Shown: one piece after another, positions 43,207-53,053 of the stretch
Position numbering within the stretch: the first letter of the stretch is position 1
Layout: each line of letters opens with the position of its first letter
DNA from: Neopestalotiopsis rosae
Lineage: Eukaryota > Ascomycota > Sordariomycetes > Amphisphaeriales > Sporocadaceae
Assembly (NCBI GenBank): GCA_023078685.1
Contig: JALGAS010000001.1
Span: 2,790,001 to 2,854,000 of the forward strand
Reading direction: 5' to 3'
DNA: 64,000 nucleotides
The notes under the pieces: model-generated
What the model was told of the DNA's origin: nothing
What the model saw: only the letters and a program-made list of their open reading frames with translations
Database searches by the model: none
Made by a program: the position numbers and the translations under genes

Positions 43207-43968
43207 ACTAATCTCATACCCTTATAAGCGTTTTGGGGAGGGAGTTAGCACTTAATCGCGAAGTCTTTTTCTACGTTGAGAGAGTGGAGGCAACGTTGGG
43301 CTGGATCGGATTGAGGGATTGACAACAATAGAAAGTTGAACGATTTTTGTTCGCCCCTGCTACCGGCTCAATACTGACCAGAATCAAGATCTGAGTCTGA
43401 GTTCTCTACAGCACAGTCTCCTAAGTTTCTTGCTTTGTTGATGGTAAATCAGGCTAATATAAGAACATTGACTATATCCCTGAGGCAGTTGGATATGGAG
43501 TTTGTGCAGAATATGGGAAGGACGCACTCACTTCCTTGCAAACCAAAGCGAGTCACGGCATAATCATGCGATGTGCCACGATATAGCGAAAAGAACAAAA
43601 CTCAGGCTTGTTCAATGTATGCATCTGGCATTGAATATTTTCGACATCAGCGCAGCTGATGACCAAAATGTTTCCATATATGCATATATTATTTAGCTGG
43701 AGATCTCGATGTTTCCGTCTGACTTCTCACCTACATGAGGAAGCTTCATTTCTATTAATCATCGGCTATATTTTATGATGGATTCAATGAGTACATGCCA
43801 CTGGAATATCGATGAATTGCACGTTATATAGGCCACATTGGATTCTGAATTACTTAATTATTGATTTGGCAGTACGGTGGAAGTGTTACTCAACGCCACT
43901 CTATGTGTTTGATTACCGGCCACATTGCCTCATACGATATTCGAAGCCTCAGTATCGTCCTAGCCGAT
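43207..43968. other. convergent intergenic region
   Basis: The 3' flank of the orphan membrane protein (plus) and of the Cys-rich surface protein (minus). AT-richer sequence, no gene seen. Confidence 0.5.
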
Positions 43969-44939
43969 CTAGAGGGCGTAGGCAAACAGGGCCACCACGA
44001 CACTTGCCAATCCAAAAGCAGTCGACGCGCCTCCGTGCATAGTGCTGGCAGCACTGGTGCCTGTGGCTGATGGAGTGACAGTGACGGTGACAGCAGTAGC
44101 GGTTGCCGAAGTGGTCGATCCAGAGTGACCAGTCTGAGCAGCCGGCGGGGTGGAGGTCGTCTTGGTGGCAGAGGTAGACGCAGTCAGGATATCACCAACG
44201 CTCGAGCAGAAGGTGGCGAGCGACTTCCAGTCCGAGTAGTAGTCCGACTGGGCAGTCGAGGCCCAGTCGGCGCACTCGCTAGCCTCGCCGTCAAAGACGT
44301 CCGGAACCCAGGTGGTGGTGCGACCGGAAGTGGTGTAGCAGAAGCAGCTGGCCTGCTCCTCGTCCGAGCCGTCCAGGATGGCCGTGTTGGTGGCGGCGCA
44401 GTTGTCAGCAATGTCATACACGGACCAGCAAGCGTCTGGTGCCGTGGCGGTGGAAGTGTAAGTGTAGTCCGTGGTGGAGCAAATGTCGCTGTCTACACTC
44501 TTGCAATAGTTGCCATATGAAGAGAAGACTAGAGACGAGAATTAGCAAACAGTCAATCGTCCGAGTTTCACCCATGGGGAAGGGAGCACATACCTGAGTA
44601 CTCGTAAGTCGATGACGGCAGCTCCTCAGCAATATACGAAGCACAGCTCTTTGCGCTGTCGTCCAGGTACTCGGGATCATAGCTATCGCCGGCACAGCAC
44701 AAACACGCGTCGTAATCATAGGCGTCGTAGCAGTAATCGAAGAGGTATCCTACGGTGTCACAGCCCTCGGAGCCATCATCATCCGAGACTTTGGCAGCGT
44801 TGACGACGGCCGCCTTGATCACGGGAGCAGCCGTGATTTGTGCCCGGTCTGGTGCCCTCAGAGGCAGCGTAGGCACCTGAGTTGCGGCTGCCAAGCCGGC
44901 AACGCAGGCACTCAGCAATATCGAACGGACCTTGGCCAT
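43969..44939 (-). CDS. GPI-anchored, cysteine-rich surface protein
   Basis: Two exons (44939-44594 and 44528-43969) join to 301 residues. Residues 1-20 are a signal peptide (MAKVRSILLSACVAGLAAAT). The mature part holds two Cys-rich segments: GCDTVGYLFDYCYDAYDYDACLCC.. with six Cys, and a second with eight Cys (YCKSV..DIC, DACWSV, NCAAT, SCFCYTT, ECADW, TFC). A Ser/Thr-rich stalk (about 210-270) with VTVTVTPSATGTSA leads to a small-residue attachment site and the hydrophobic tail FGLASVVVALFAYAL, a GPI signal. The arrangement resembles extracellular wall proteins of filamentous fungi. Cys spacing does not match CFEM (eight Cys in fixed order) well enough to call it. The role could be wall structure or surface adhesion; no catalytic motif is seen. 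Confidence 0.78.
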
Positions 44940-46735
44940 GTTTGTTGATTGGGAGCAAGATGAAATATACGTAGGCAGATAGTTGTCGAGGGAGATCGAT
45001 GATTCTCACTAGAGACCTACGCAAGACCGTGAACGAACGACTGTGAACGAATGACTGAGAGTGCTCACGAACACCAAAGGTTCGCCGGCAGAGCCGTCCA
45101 TACCGGCTCATTAAATAAAGGAGAAGAGCCTGTCAGTGCAAAATCGCAGGTATCCATATCGTAGGCTGCAATCGAATCCTTCGTGTTGTAAACGGTCTAG
45201 TCCAGGCGAATCATGGGCCGATGGGGCTCAAGCACGGCCTGCTATTCGCTCTGGTTTTCATGATACCGGGGGAATAAGAAATAAGCTTGAAAAAAGCTAA
45301 TTTGCGATCATATCAGGACAACCGAACAAGGACCGCTTGCTATTCTTATTTCGGGCATTGTGTAGTCTCGCTGTGCCGCACAAGAACAGGACCATGTTTG
45401 GGGATCGCGTGACAGGGGATACATGCAGTTCAATAGACAGAGTCACTATACTACAGTTCTACTTCAAGTCCTAAACAGAAGAGACTCATTTCACAGAATG
45501 AATCCGTTCAAGCTCTTGAAAGGAGGAAAAACGTGGAATCAGTGTTTGGGGGAACGGTAGCAACGTGGAAAGCCGGCGGTAAGGTAGGCAAGTAGGGCAG
45601 GATGAGCTTAAATGAACAACGCAGCGGCTGAGGTCTAGCTCGCTTGGCTACACAAACCGCCTGGCTTGGCAGGCAAGGTATTTTGGGGCCCTCCGTGGTA
45701 AGGGTGTAAGTCAAGGGCCGGGCACAGCAGCAAACAGTCATAGGTAATCTCGCCTCGGATAGAGCCGAGGGTCGTCTGAATTCTGTTCCATCTTTTGCAA
45801 CATTGATGAAAACTTCTACTGTATAATTTAGTTTAAGACGTCAAGATGCTACCTGACCAGGAGATCATAATACATGAGCTATAGTTGAGATTGCCGGAGT
45901 GAGTAGATATATTTAGAACATTCAGCGTCACTGATCAATGTATTCTTTTTCGAACAAAAATGCCGACTTCATGACCTTTGACCGACCATTTCAGTTTTCT
46001 CCCTAGATGAGCCCATCCCATCGTGCACAGGCAGAAAAACTATCGAATTATTTCCAGCAGAAAACCGACCGACTGAGCCGAATTCGTTCTGGTCTTTAAG
46101 GATCGACTTGGACAGGTGATCTGATGGATACAAATTGGGCCACCTAGGTCGGAATCTAGGTCGCATTTGCGAGTCAAGAGGTTGCATAACGGCCAATTGA
46201 GTCGGTAAAAGCATGTACGTAATCGGCCTACTTTGGGCACCCAAACTGAGTGAAGTTAGCGCATTGATCGTCTTTTTCCACTGTGCCCAAGCCATTATGC
46301 GGGGAAGACCTTCACCACTGCTTCGACTGCATGGAGGGGTATTCGGGGACTGCGTGCGACGTACGTCAATCCAGGGCGCGCATGCTTCGTCGGATCCCCC
46401 ACATGAAAGTCTTCGTCAGCCTCGAGGTGATCTACAATTGATTGCACTTATTAGGGTGCTACTATAACCTACGATTCGACTCGTGACTTGGCCAGACTCC
46501 TGTTTCTTTCTTTTCAGAATCTTTATAGCGAGCATCAAACTTTCCTCCCGATTCTTCAACCTACTCTGGTCCCTAGAAAGTATTACAGAAAGCCTCAGTT
46601 CACGATCCTTTAGCTGCCGGCAGCATACATGCCCATTGACATTGTCACGAGACTCCGAGCCCAAATTGCCTAGCCCCTAGCACCGCACTGCTCTTACCCA
46701 ACACATATTCGACATCTTCTACAAACTCAACAGAA
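44940..46735. other. intergenic stretch, 1.8 kb
   Basis: It is the promoter of the Cys-rich surface protein (minus) and of the charged protein (plus). No gene-like frame. ORFs around 45508, 45969 and 46213-46680 overlap and have no motif. The last 150 bp carry A-rich leader sequence before 46736. Confidence 0.5.
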
Positions 46736-47296
46736 ATGGCCGGCGATTCTAGTACCGGGGCCACGGCGGCCATGTCCAAGCTATCCCTCGACCAATCGAA
46801 ATTGAAGACAAAGAAGGCAGCGGTCGCCGACTCGTGGGAAGACGAGTCTTCTGACGGAGAGGAGGGAGGAAAAGGGAAGCAAGAACAAGACGACGACGAA
46901 ACAGATGCCCCCGAGAGGCGGCGGGTGCCACCCCCCTACAACCCATCCACGCCAGCCCAGCAGACCTCTGGGTTCGCGGCGCCGCCACCCACGCCCAGCA
47001 CGCCCTCGTACAACGCGGACGCCTCATGGAAATCCATGATGGCCGCTGGAGGAGGAGGAGGCGAGCCGGGCTCCCCAGACGCCGAGCGCAAGCGGCCGGA
47101 AAAGACCGACGCCGTGGCCCGGCGCATGATCGCCAGCGCCCTGGGCGTCAAGGCCCCGCGGCTGACGGACGAGCAGCGGGCCTACGACCGGGCGCTGCGC
47201 GACAAGGAGCGCAAGCGCCGCGAGGCCGAGAAGGAGGAGGAGAAGAAGAGGAAGGAGGACGCCGAAAAGGCCAAGCTTGCCATGTGGGAAGACTGA
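46736..47296 (+). CDS. conserved-looking charged low-complexity protein
   Basis: Single exon, 186 residues. The N-terminal half is acidic and disordered (DSWEDESSDGEEGGKGKQ), followed by a Pro-rich segment (VPPPYNPSTP; AAPPPTPSTPSYN), a Gly run, then a well-formed C-terminal helix from DAVARRMIASALGVKAPRLT to RKEDAEKAKLAMWED, rich in Lys/Arg/Glu in a coiled-coil pattern. The DAVARRMIASALGVKAP..LTDEQRAYDRALRDKE block looks like a structured core. Codon use and GC content match the other genes here. I recall similar C-terminal helices in ascomycete hypothetical proteins but cannot name a function. It lies in the same orientation as MED21 and has its own upstream region. Confidence 0.72.
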   Translation: MAGDSSTGATAAMSKLSLDQSKLKTKKAAVADSWEDESSDGEEGGKGKQEQDDDETDAPERRRVPPPYNPSTPAQQTSGFAAPPPTPSTPSYNADASWKSMMAAGGGGGEPGSPDAERKRPEKTDAVARRMIASALGVKAPRLTDEQRAYDRALRDKERKRREAEKEEEKKRKEDAEKAKLAMWED

Positions 47297-47830
47297 GGTT
47301 CTTTTCTCTTCTTCTTTTTTCACGTGCGTCATTTTATGACGACGCTCTTCCGAAAAAAGCTCCTTGTTATTGGTATTTTGTGACTCGGGGTGAAAGCTGC
47401 GTTTCATTCTCGCGGACCAGAGGTCACCAGATGTTGGGACTTGAATTGGCCCGGTTCTTGGCTCGTTTGTCGGAGCGGGCTCGTGAGATATCAGAACCGT
47501 CCTACTGGAATGGCTTCGCGACAAGCACAACTATTTTTCGCCAATTGCGCAAACGATTGGTAGGGCTTCGGGCCTAGGACGCCAGTCTGTGAATACTTGG
47601 ACGGTTCTAGACCGAAGATGGTCAGAAGAGGGGACTGTCAAAGGCGACTATATTTATCGAACATGACGGAATCGATCGCGGGAAGCTTCAACGTCAACAT
47701 ACAAAGTTCATCGTACATACTAAAGGAAATTCAATCAAAATCAAACTTCTCTATTCTGCACTTCTGAGAACAAATTTCCTTCTCATCTGGAGCTAGCTTT
47801 CGTATGCAAATATACATTCTATGCATCTCA
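47297..47830. other. convergent 3' region
   Basis: The 534 bp lie between the ends of the charged protein (plus) and GST (minus) genes. The ORF at 47026-47577 is a shadow of the charged protein. No gene is seen. Confidence 0.5.
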
Positions 47831-48715
47831 TTACGAGTTCTCAGCCATCGCTTCCGCCTTCAACTTGAAGACCTTCTGAGTGGCAGGACGAGCAGTGAGT
47901 CTCTCATACCAGGCCCAGTAGTTCTTGTACGCCTTGAGCTCGTCCATGCGGTCTTTGAAGAACATGTGAATGACCGACTCCCACGCGATGAAGGACAAAT
48001 CGGCATATGAAGCCTTGTCGCCCACTAGATATTCCTTGCCTTCAAGGATTTTGTCCAGGACGCCAATCACTCGCACTGTACGATATTAGTAGAGGTTTCC
48101 CACCAGTAAGAGAATGTGCTCAGGTACGCGGTAGGTATTGAATAAGAGAGGGGTAAATTTAGTAATAAGGATTGGACAAATACTTACGAGTTTGCTCCTC
48201 ATAGCGCTCAATTGCGCTTGGTAGCTGCTCTTTGTGGAAAATCTTGAACCATGCCCACTGTCCGTAGTAAGGGCCCTGGCCAGACATTTGGAAGTGAAGG
48301 TACTGCTTTTCCAGGAACTTTTCCGGAGACGAAGCTGAGCTGATCTTGTGGTCCTTGTCATAGGTCTCAACAAGGTATTCAATGATGGCGCCCGACTCCC
48401 ATAGAGTGATTCCGGTGTTGGGATCTTCAATGGCGGGAAGACGACCATTAGGGTTGATCTTTACGAATGGTTCTTGCTTGACAGTGCTCATGTCCACGAA
48501 AATCTACAGACGTATGAGTCGATGTGTCTAATAGATTGGAGTGGGAAAGCAATTACGTGATTGTAAGGAAGGTTCAATTCCTCAAGAATTTGAACCACCT
48601 TCCAAGGATTGGCACTTCGGACTAGATGGACTCGTCAGTAAAATGTCGTCGGCATTGAAGGTGGAATGTTTTCCGTACAGTGGCCGTGCAGAGTGATGGG
48701 CTTCAAATCAGACAT
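47831..48715 (-). CDS. glutathione S-transferase (URE2/GTT-like)
   Basis: Four exons on the minus strand (48715-48679, 48621-48557, 48503-48188, 48075-47831) join in phase to 220 residues. The first exon encodes only MSDLKPITLHGH plus one base. The thioredoxin-like N-domain reads SANPWKVVQILEELNLPY, then KINPNGRLPAIEDPNTGITLWESGAIIEYLVETYD, the glutathione-binding cis-Pro/ESGAI signature. The C-terminal helical domain contains the N-capping/hydrophobic-staple motif in YLVGDKASYADLSFIAW. The active-site residue is probably a Ser or Asn before PWKV; a Tyr is absent. The enzyme conjugates glutathione to electrophiles or reduces peroxides in the cytosol. A TATATAA box lies about 135 bp upstream of the ATG. 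Class assignment beyond 'fungal URE2-type' is not secure. Confidence 0.88.
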
Positions 48716-49252
48716 TATGTGTATGGTGTCAACTGTGACTCTCTTGAGAGACTGATGATTCGTTTGTATGTGTTGTAAGAGCTGGCTGGAATGATGATGG
48801 TATTGATTCTGTGTTGTGATAATTCTCTGAGTTCGAGGAAAAGCTGGATTATATAGCCAAGCTTCGATTGCACAGCTTCGCGGTCATTTCATTACCCCTC
48901 TCATGTAGATGAGCCGGCCTCGAGATTGATTATCAAGATGAGCTCGAACGAAACCATAGTTCATCCGTTCAGATCCATAGCTTGGTAATCATGAAGGCTG
49001 TTGAATATAGAATGCGCAAGGTTCGCATTTGAATCAGGCCGTGGTCGTCCAATCAGATTGCTTGACGCCAGGACCCACTATGATTATAGTCGTAACCGCG
49101 CGACTTCGTAGGTAAGCACCATAACGTCGTTAAGTCCGTGAGCGATTCACAGACGCGCGGGCATCTTTACGACTAGAAAGTCCGTCTAATCACCCAAGCG
49201 GGTCCTGGTGTCATGTCGTGGATAGATTTCATCGGAATCCCTGAATGAAGGT
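48716..49252. other. GST promoter and 3' flank of RRG7
   Basis: The GST promoter side carries the TATATAA element listed separately. The rest is anonymous sequence with no gene. Confidence 0.5.
48849..48856 (-). promoter_or_regulatory. TATA box of the GST gene
   Basis: On the minus strand CTATATAA lies about 134 bases upstream of the GST start codon, a normal TATA-to-ATG distance for a fungal gene with a leader of about 100 nt. Stress-induced GST genes are often TATA-driven, which fits. Inferred only from sequence and position. Confidence 0.5.
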
Positions 49253-50023
49253 TTACTCAAATTGTTCAAGCATTGCAGGCTGTCCTTTCCAAGTGAGCAT
49301 CAACTCTTGCTGCGTGCTCGTCATTGATCGACGGACAGCGACTCCCAGGCCTGCGAGCCCTTCCTCTTCTGCTTTGGCATTCCAGATCATCTGTTGAACG
49401 CTCCCGTCTGAAGAGCAAGAGATGAATCCCATCGGCCAACGACTGCGCCCAAGAGAATCTATCACGCCCTTGGTCGCTGTTTTCTGTGTCACGAGTAGTC
49501 CTAGGACGTTGCTCCCGCGCCAGCCAGGAGGCGCGCCGACAAAAGCGCCTTCGAGCTCACGAATTGTGGCAGGCCCAATTCTGGCTTTTGAGGTCACTGA
49601 AGAAGCTTTACACTGAAGCAGGACACGCAGAGGGTGCGGCGTCGACGGGACAGACCAAGAACCTAAAAGGTCAATGCCATAATCGCCCGCACCACCGACA
49701 CGCCGTAGCTCGAAACCGAAACTCTTAAGGGATGCGGCCACTGTGTACTCGTAGTGAGTGCCAACATAGGTTGTCGTGCTGGTGTCAAGTCCTATCCGCT
49801 CAGCATATGCTGCATAGCTCGGCAGATCGCAATGATCCTTGTTGATAGAATCGGGATATCTTAAACTTGATAGGGAGTCTGATGGTTGAGATTCTGCCTG
49901 GCTTGAATAGGCGCGAAGCTGTCGGAATGACTGTTGCTGCTGATGAATAGTACCAAAAGCGCGTTGTTCTCTTAGTACTTGTGTTGATCGAGACGACCAG
50001 CGAAGTATCGAAAACGGTCTCAT
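49253..50023 (-). CDS. RRG7: RRG7 family protein (required for respiratory growth), restriction-endonuclease-like fold
   Basis: Single exon, 256 residues. The N-terminus is basic with Arg/Ser/Gln and few acids (MRPFSILRWSSRSTQVLR), a mitochondrial targeting sequence. The core shows the PD-(D/E)xK-type pattern: FELRRVGGAGDYGIDLLGSW, with the GDYGIDLLG catalytic Asp, and then VLLQCKASS, with the Gln-Cys-Lys of the third motif. This is the DUF2034/RRG7 arrangement (GxGDxGiDl...l.vQCK). Saccharomyces RRG7 is needed for growth on respiratory carbon sources and is mitochondrial; nuclease activity on mitochondrial DNA or RNA is suspected but not shown. It is divergently transcribed from MED21. Confidence 0.85.
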   Translation of the reverse strand: MRPFSILRWSSRSTQVLREQRAFGTIHQQQQSFRQLRAYSSQAESQPSDSLSSLRYPDSINKDHCDLPSYAAYAERIGLDTSTTTYVGTHYEYTVAASLKSFGFELRRVGGAGDYGIDLLGSWSVPSTPHPLRVLLQCKASSVTSKARIGPATIRELEGAFVGAPPGWRGSNVLGLLVTQKTATKGVIDSLGRSRWPMGFISCSSDGSVQQMIWNAKAEEEGLAGLGVAVRRSMTSTQQELMLTWKGQPAMLEQFE

Positions 50024-50404
50024 CTTGCAAAGGCTGTCTCTTAACGTGGCTCAAGTATTAATGAGAGAACAATGCTGAATGCTCACTTTTTTGGATTATC
50101 GAGATTGTTCCCTACCAATCTGCTCCAGGCAGCTGAGTACGGCCAATCAAAGCCATTCCCGCGACCAGGCACAACATGAAGCAACGAGACGCTAGCGGCT
50201 AGGTGCTTGTCACCAGCACTGTACCTACAAGGTCCCCTACCTTGGAGGTACGCAATGGCATGTCCATACCTAGGCAAATTCCAGTAAGGTGACCAATTCC
50301 GAGGCAGAACACAACACACCTACCCACGCAGTATTGAGTCTGATCACAACTCCCCCCACTGTATCTACCAGCCAACTTGAGTCTTCCAGCCGCGACTGGT
50401 GAAG
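50024..50404. promoter_or_regulatory. divergent promoter RRG7 / MED21
   Basis: Only 381 bp separate the two start codons. The segment has a CTACC-rich part (around 50320-50370) and no TATA box in either orientation, as expected of a housekeeping pair. GGTACGC/GTACCT words recur. A shared regulatory region is inferred from distance alone. Confidence 0.55.
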
Positions 50405-50959
50405 ATGGGAGACAGACTTACTCAGTTGCAAGACGCTGTTGATCAGGTACGATGACGCGCTTTTCTCGAGAATCCAGACCTTTGTTTTGCTGACAACACC
50501 CAACCTCCAGCTCGCGCAACAGTTTGTCGCATGCATCCACTACATCAACCAACATCACAACCTCGAGAAACTGGGCAAAGATGACGAGGTCCGACCGTCC
50601 ACCAAGACACCTGACCAGCAAGAGGGTAAGAAGACCTTTGCTACTTGGGCACCTGCCGTAGTCTCGTCGCAGAACTATTCTGACAGCGCGAAAACATAGT
50701 CGACCCCCATCCGTCAGACGTCTTCAAGGCCAACCAGGTCGAGCTCGCCCAAGACCTCATCACCAAGGAACAGCAGATCGAATACCTAATCTCGATACTG
50801 CCTGGCCTAGACAACAGCGAGCAGGATCAAGAGCGCAACATCAAGGAGCTCGAGGAGGAGCTAAAGATTGCCGAGGCGCAGCGCCTCGAGGCGATCGGCG
50901 AGCGCGCGGCCATCAAGAACAAGTTGGACGAGGTCATCAGAAGCATACGGCGTCCATGA
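50405..50959 (+). CDS. MED21: Mediator complex subunit 21
   Basis: Three exons (50405-50446, 50511-50625, 50700-50959) join in phase to 138 residues. The 14-codon first exon encodes MGDRLTQLQDAVDQ, the invariant Med21 start. It continues LAQQFVACIHYINQHHNLEKLG, then a variable linker (VRPSTKTPDQQE), the VDPHPSDVFKANQVELAQDLITKEQQIEYLISILPGL core helix, and a terminal coiled coil ending VIRSIRRP. Med21 pairs with Med7 as a four-helix bundle in the middle module of Mediator and bridges activators to RNA polymerase II in the nucleus. Saccharomyces calls it SRB7. Length agrees with the family. Neither short exon is visible as an ORF on its own. Confidence 0.95.
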
Positions 50960-51252
50960 AGAGCGGGATGTCCTAAAACACGACACCAAGCATAGCAATA
51001 GCATGATACCCAGGGGCAAAGGCGTACTCGGAAAGCATCTTTTTAGGCATTTGAGATTGAAATTGGAAATTGGTCTAATCTTCATCAATTGACAGTTCGC
51101 TTCTATCATCTACTAATGCGGTGACGGCTCCTATTGACGCCGCCATTTGTATGCATATTATTTGAACGCCATTATTGCACGCCAACTGTGCAAACCCAGT
51201 TACTCATATACTGCCACGGATATTGCTCCGTCTATTTTGGGAGAAATGTGGC

Positions 51253-52081
51253 TTAGCTCGAGGATTTGAAGAACTGGGGAAATACGTTGCGCAGTTCTGT
51301 AATGTGCCGGATTTGATGTTGGGAAGCCTGCGTCCTCGGGACCGTGACACCCACCTCGACGAGGTGTGCTGCTGTCCAGCCAAGCTCCTTTGCGCCTTTG
51401 CAGTTGCTGTAGTTGTCGTCGACAAAGTAGCAGTCCTCGTTGCGCTCAACACCCGCTTCCCTCATGGCCTTGGCAAACATGTCCTTGTGCGGTTTGCAAA
51501 TGATGGGGATCGACGAGTAGTCGCAATACGTCAAGCCCTCGAACAGATCCTCGATGCCGAGCAGCTTGACAACCCTCTTGGCGTGGTTGACGTAGGCATT
51601 GGTCAGGAGCCAGAGCCGGATCTTGCTCGTGTCGATATCCTCGAGCATCTTGCGCAGCTGCGGGTTGGGCTTGATGATGCCCTCGAGGGGCAGCGCATCG
51701 TCCACCTTGGCGTTGTACTCTAGGGGGTCAATCTGGTGGTGGCGGACGAGCCCCTCAATGGCCAGTCCGTAGTTTTGGTAGTACTCCTTGTGCAGCCGGA
51801 TGGCTTCTTCTTCGCTCACGCCGAGGTGCTTTGCAAAGTACTGATCTATCAGGTCTGCCATGAGGTCATGGACTTTGGCGCCTACAATCCAGGTCAGTAT
51901 ACAATGGCAGAGAGCAGGACAAGGTTTAGGTGTAAACTGACTCTTGGGATATAAACAGTTGTCTATATCACTGTACAGATCTTGTCAGTTATGGGGTCTT
52001 TCTCTGATGTTTGTATACTGACAAGAAAAGCACTGGTAAATCCTGGCGTGAGCCATTTGGTGTTTCCGTTTGTGATCCCAT
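51253..52081 (-). CDS. HAD-family pyrimidine 5'-nucleotidase (SDT1/PHM8 type)
   Basis: Three exons on the minus strand (52081-52023, 51970-51942, 51881-51253) join to 238 residues. Two short 5' exons, both with GTCAGT donors, supply the start MGSQTETPNG and the motif-I sequence PVLFFDIDNCLYPKS with catalytic Asp21 and Asp23; without them the enzyme would lack its active site. Cap helices follow (IDQYFAKHLGVSEEEA, YYQNYGLAIEGL). Motif II is WLLTNAYVNHAKR (Thr), motif III the Lys in CKPHKDMF, and motif IV CYFVDDNYSNC with the Mg-binding Asp pair. The family dephosphorylates UMP/CMP or nicotinamide mononucleotide in the cytosol; which substrate is not decided by sequence. Length matches the family. 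Confidence 0.9.
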
Positions 52082-53053
52082 AGTCTCTTCTTGTAATATT
52101 TGCCTCGAATGAAGTAGAAGAGTATACTGTTCGATGAATGTAGCTCAATAGACTTTTAAGAGGTAGGAAATATAGTGCAAATGGAGCAGAAAGTAAGGGG
52201 TGCCTTCAGAGGGTTCAGAATATGAAGTTCTGGTTGGCGTCGGTGAGGCTCTGGCGGAATAACGTGGGGGCTTTGATGAATAGGTGCCAATTAATGACTC
52301 TTCTGTATTTTTAGTGTATAGAGACGCCTTGTACTGTTTTCACAGATCAAATGCTCAGAAATTTTGTTTGAGATTTGCAGGATAATGATTATATACTTGG
52401 TGAGAACATATACCTAGATTCATGGTTCATTTGTCATTTTGATATTGCTCTTCGCTGAGTCACCGGCAAGCATCTCTACTCTAAGTAGGTAACGTTTATG
52501 TGAAGCTGCCGAACATCGCTGCACGGTTAAGCCAACAGGGCCCTCTGCGCCTTTCCCAAACGTCCACTGCTGCCGCGAACAGCAGACTGCGAAGCGTCCA
52601 AAATGCAGAGTGCTAGGCGTTTTTAGTGGGGCCAGGCGGCTAATAGTGTACAGTACAGCACCCATGAATTTTTCCGCAGAGTTGCGTTGGTTCGTCGCAC
52701 TGCACATGCCATCCAATGCCTGTGGGCACGGGGCAGAGCCTCGAATTTTAGCAGCAGCTACCAGAACTGCAGAGTGGATCCAAATCTGCCGTCCGTTTCT
52801 CGTGCAATAAAAAGCTTCCGCGTTGGGTGTTGCGACACGTCGGTCTCCTCCCTTCCCATTTCTCCTAACAAATCGTCAGTGACGCACACGCATAGCAAGC
52901 GAGCAAACAGCCACAGCACGGCAGCCGGGTTGTTTTCTTTTTCACCCGTTGACTTCTTCTTATTTGTAATCACATAACTCGCTCGCACTTTTGATGGTTC
53001 TCAAGGGCGATCGTCGCCTTGAAAGTTCCCCTTGCTAATCCTTCACATTGATC
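52082..53053. other. divergent intergenic region, 1 kb
   Basis: It separates the nucleotidase (minus) and the large disordered protein (plus). The last 150 bp before 53054 are CA/CT-rich with ACGCACACGCATAGC, typical of a leader. No gene is seen. Confidence 0.5.

Noticed and set aside
43969..44939. CFEM-domain assignment for the Cys-rich GPI protein
   Set aside because: Cysteine spacing does not fit the eight-Cys CFEM pattern.
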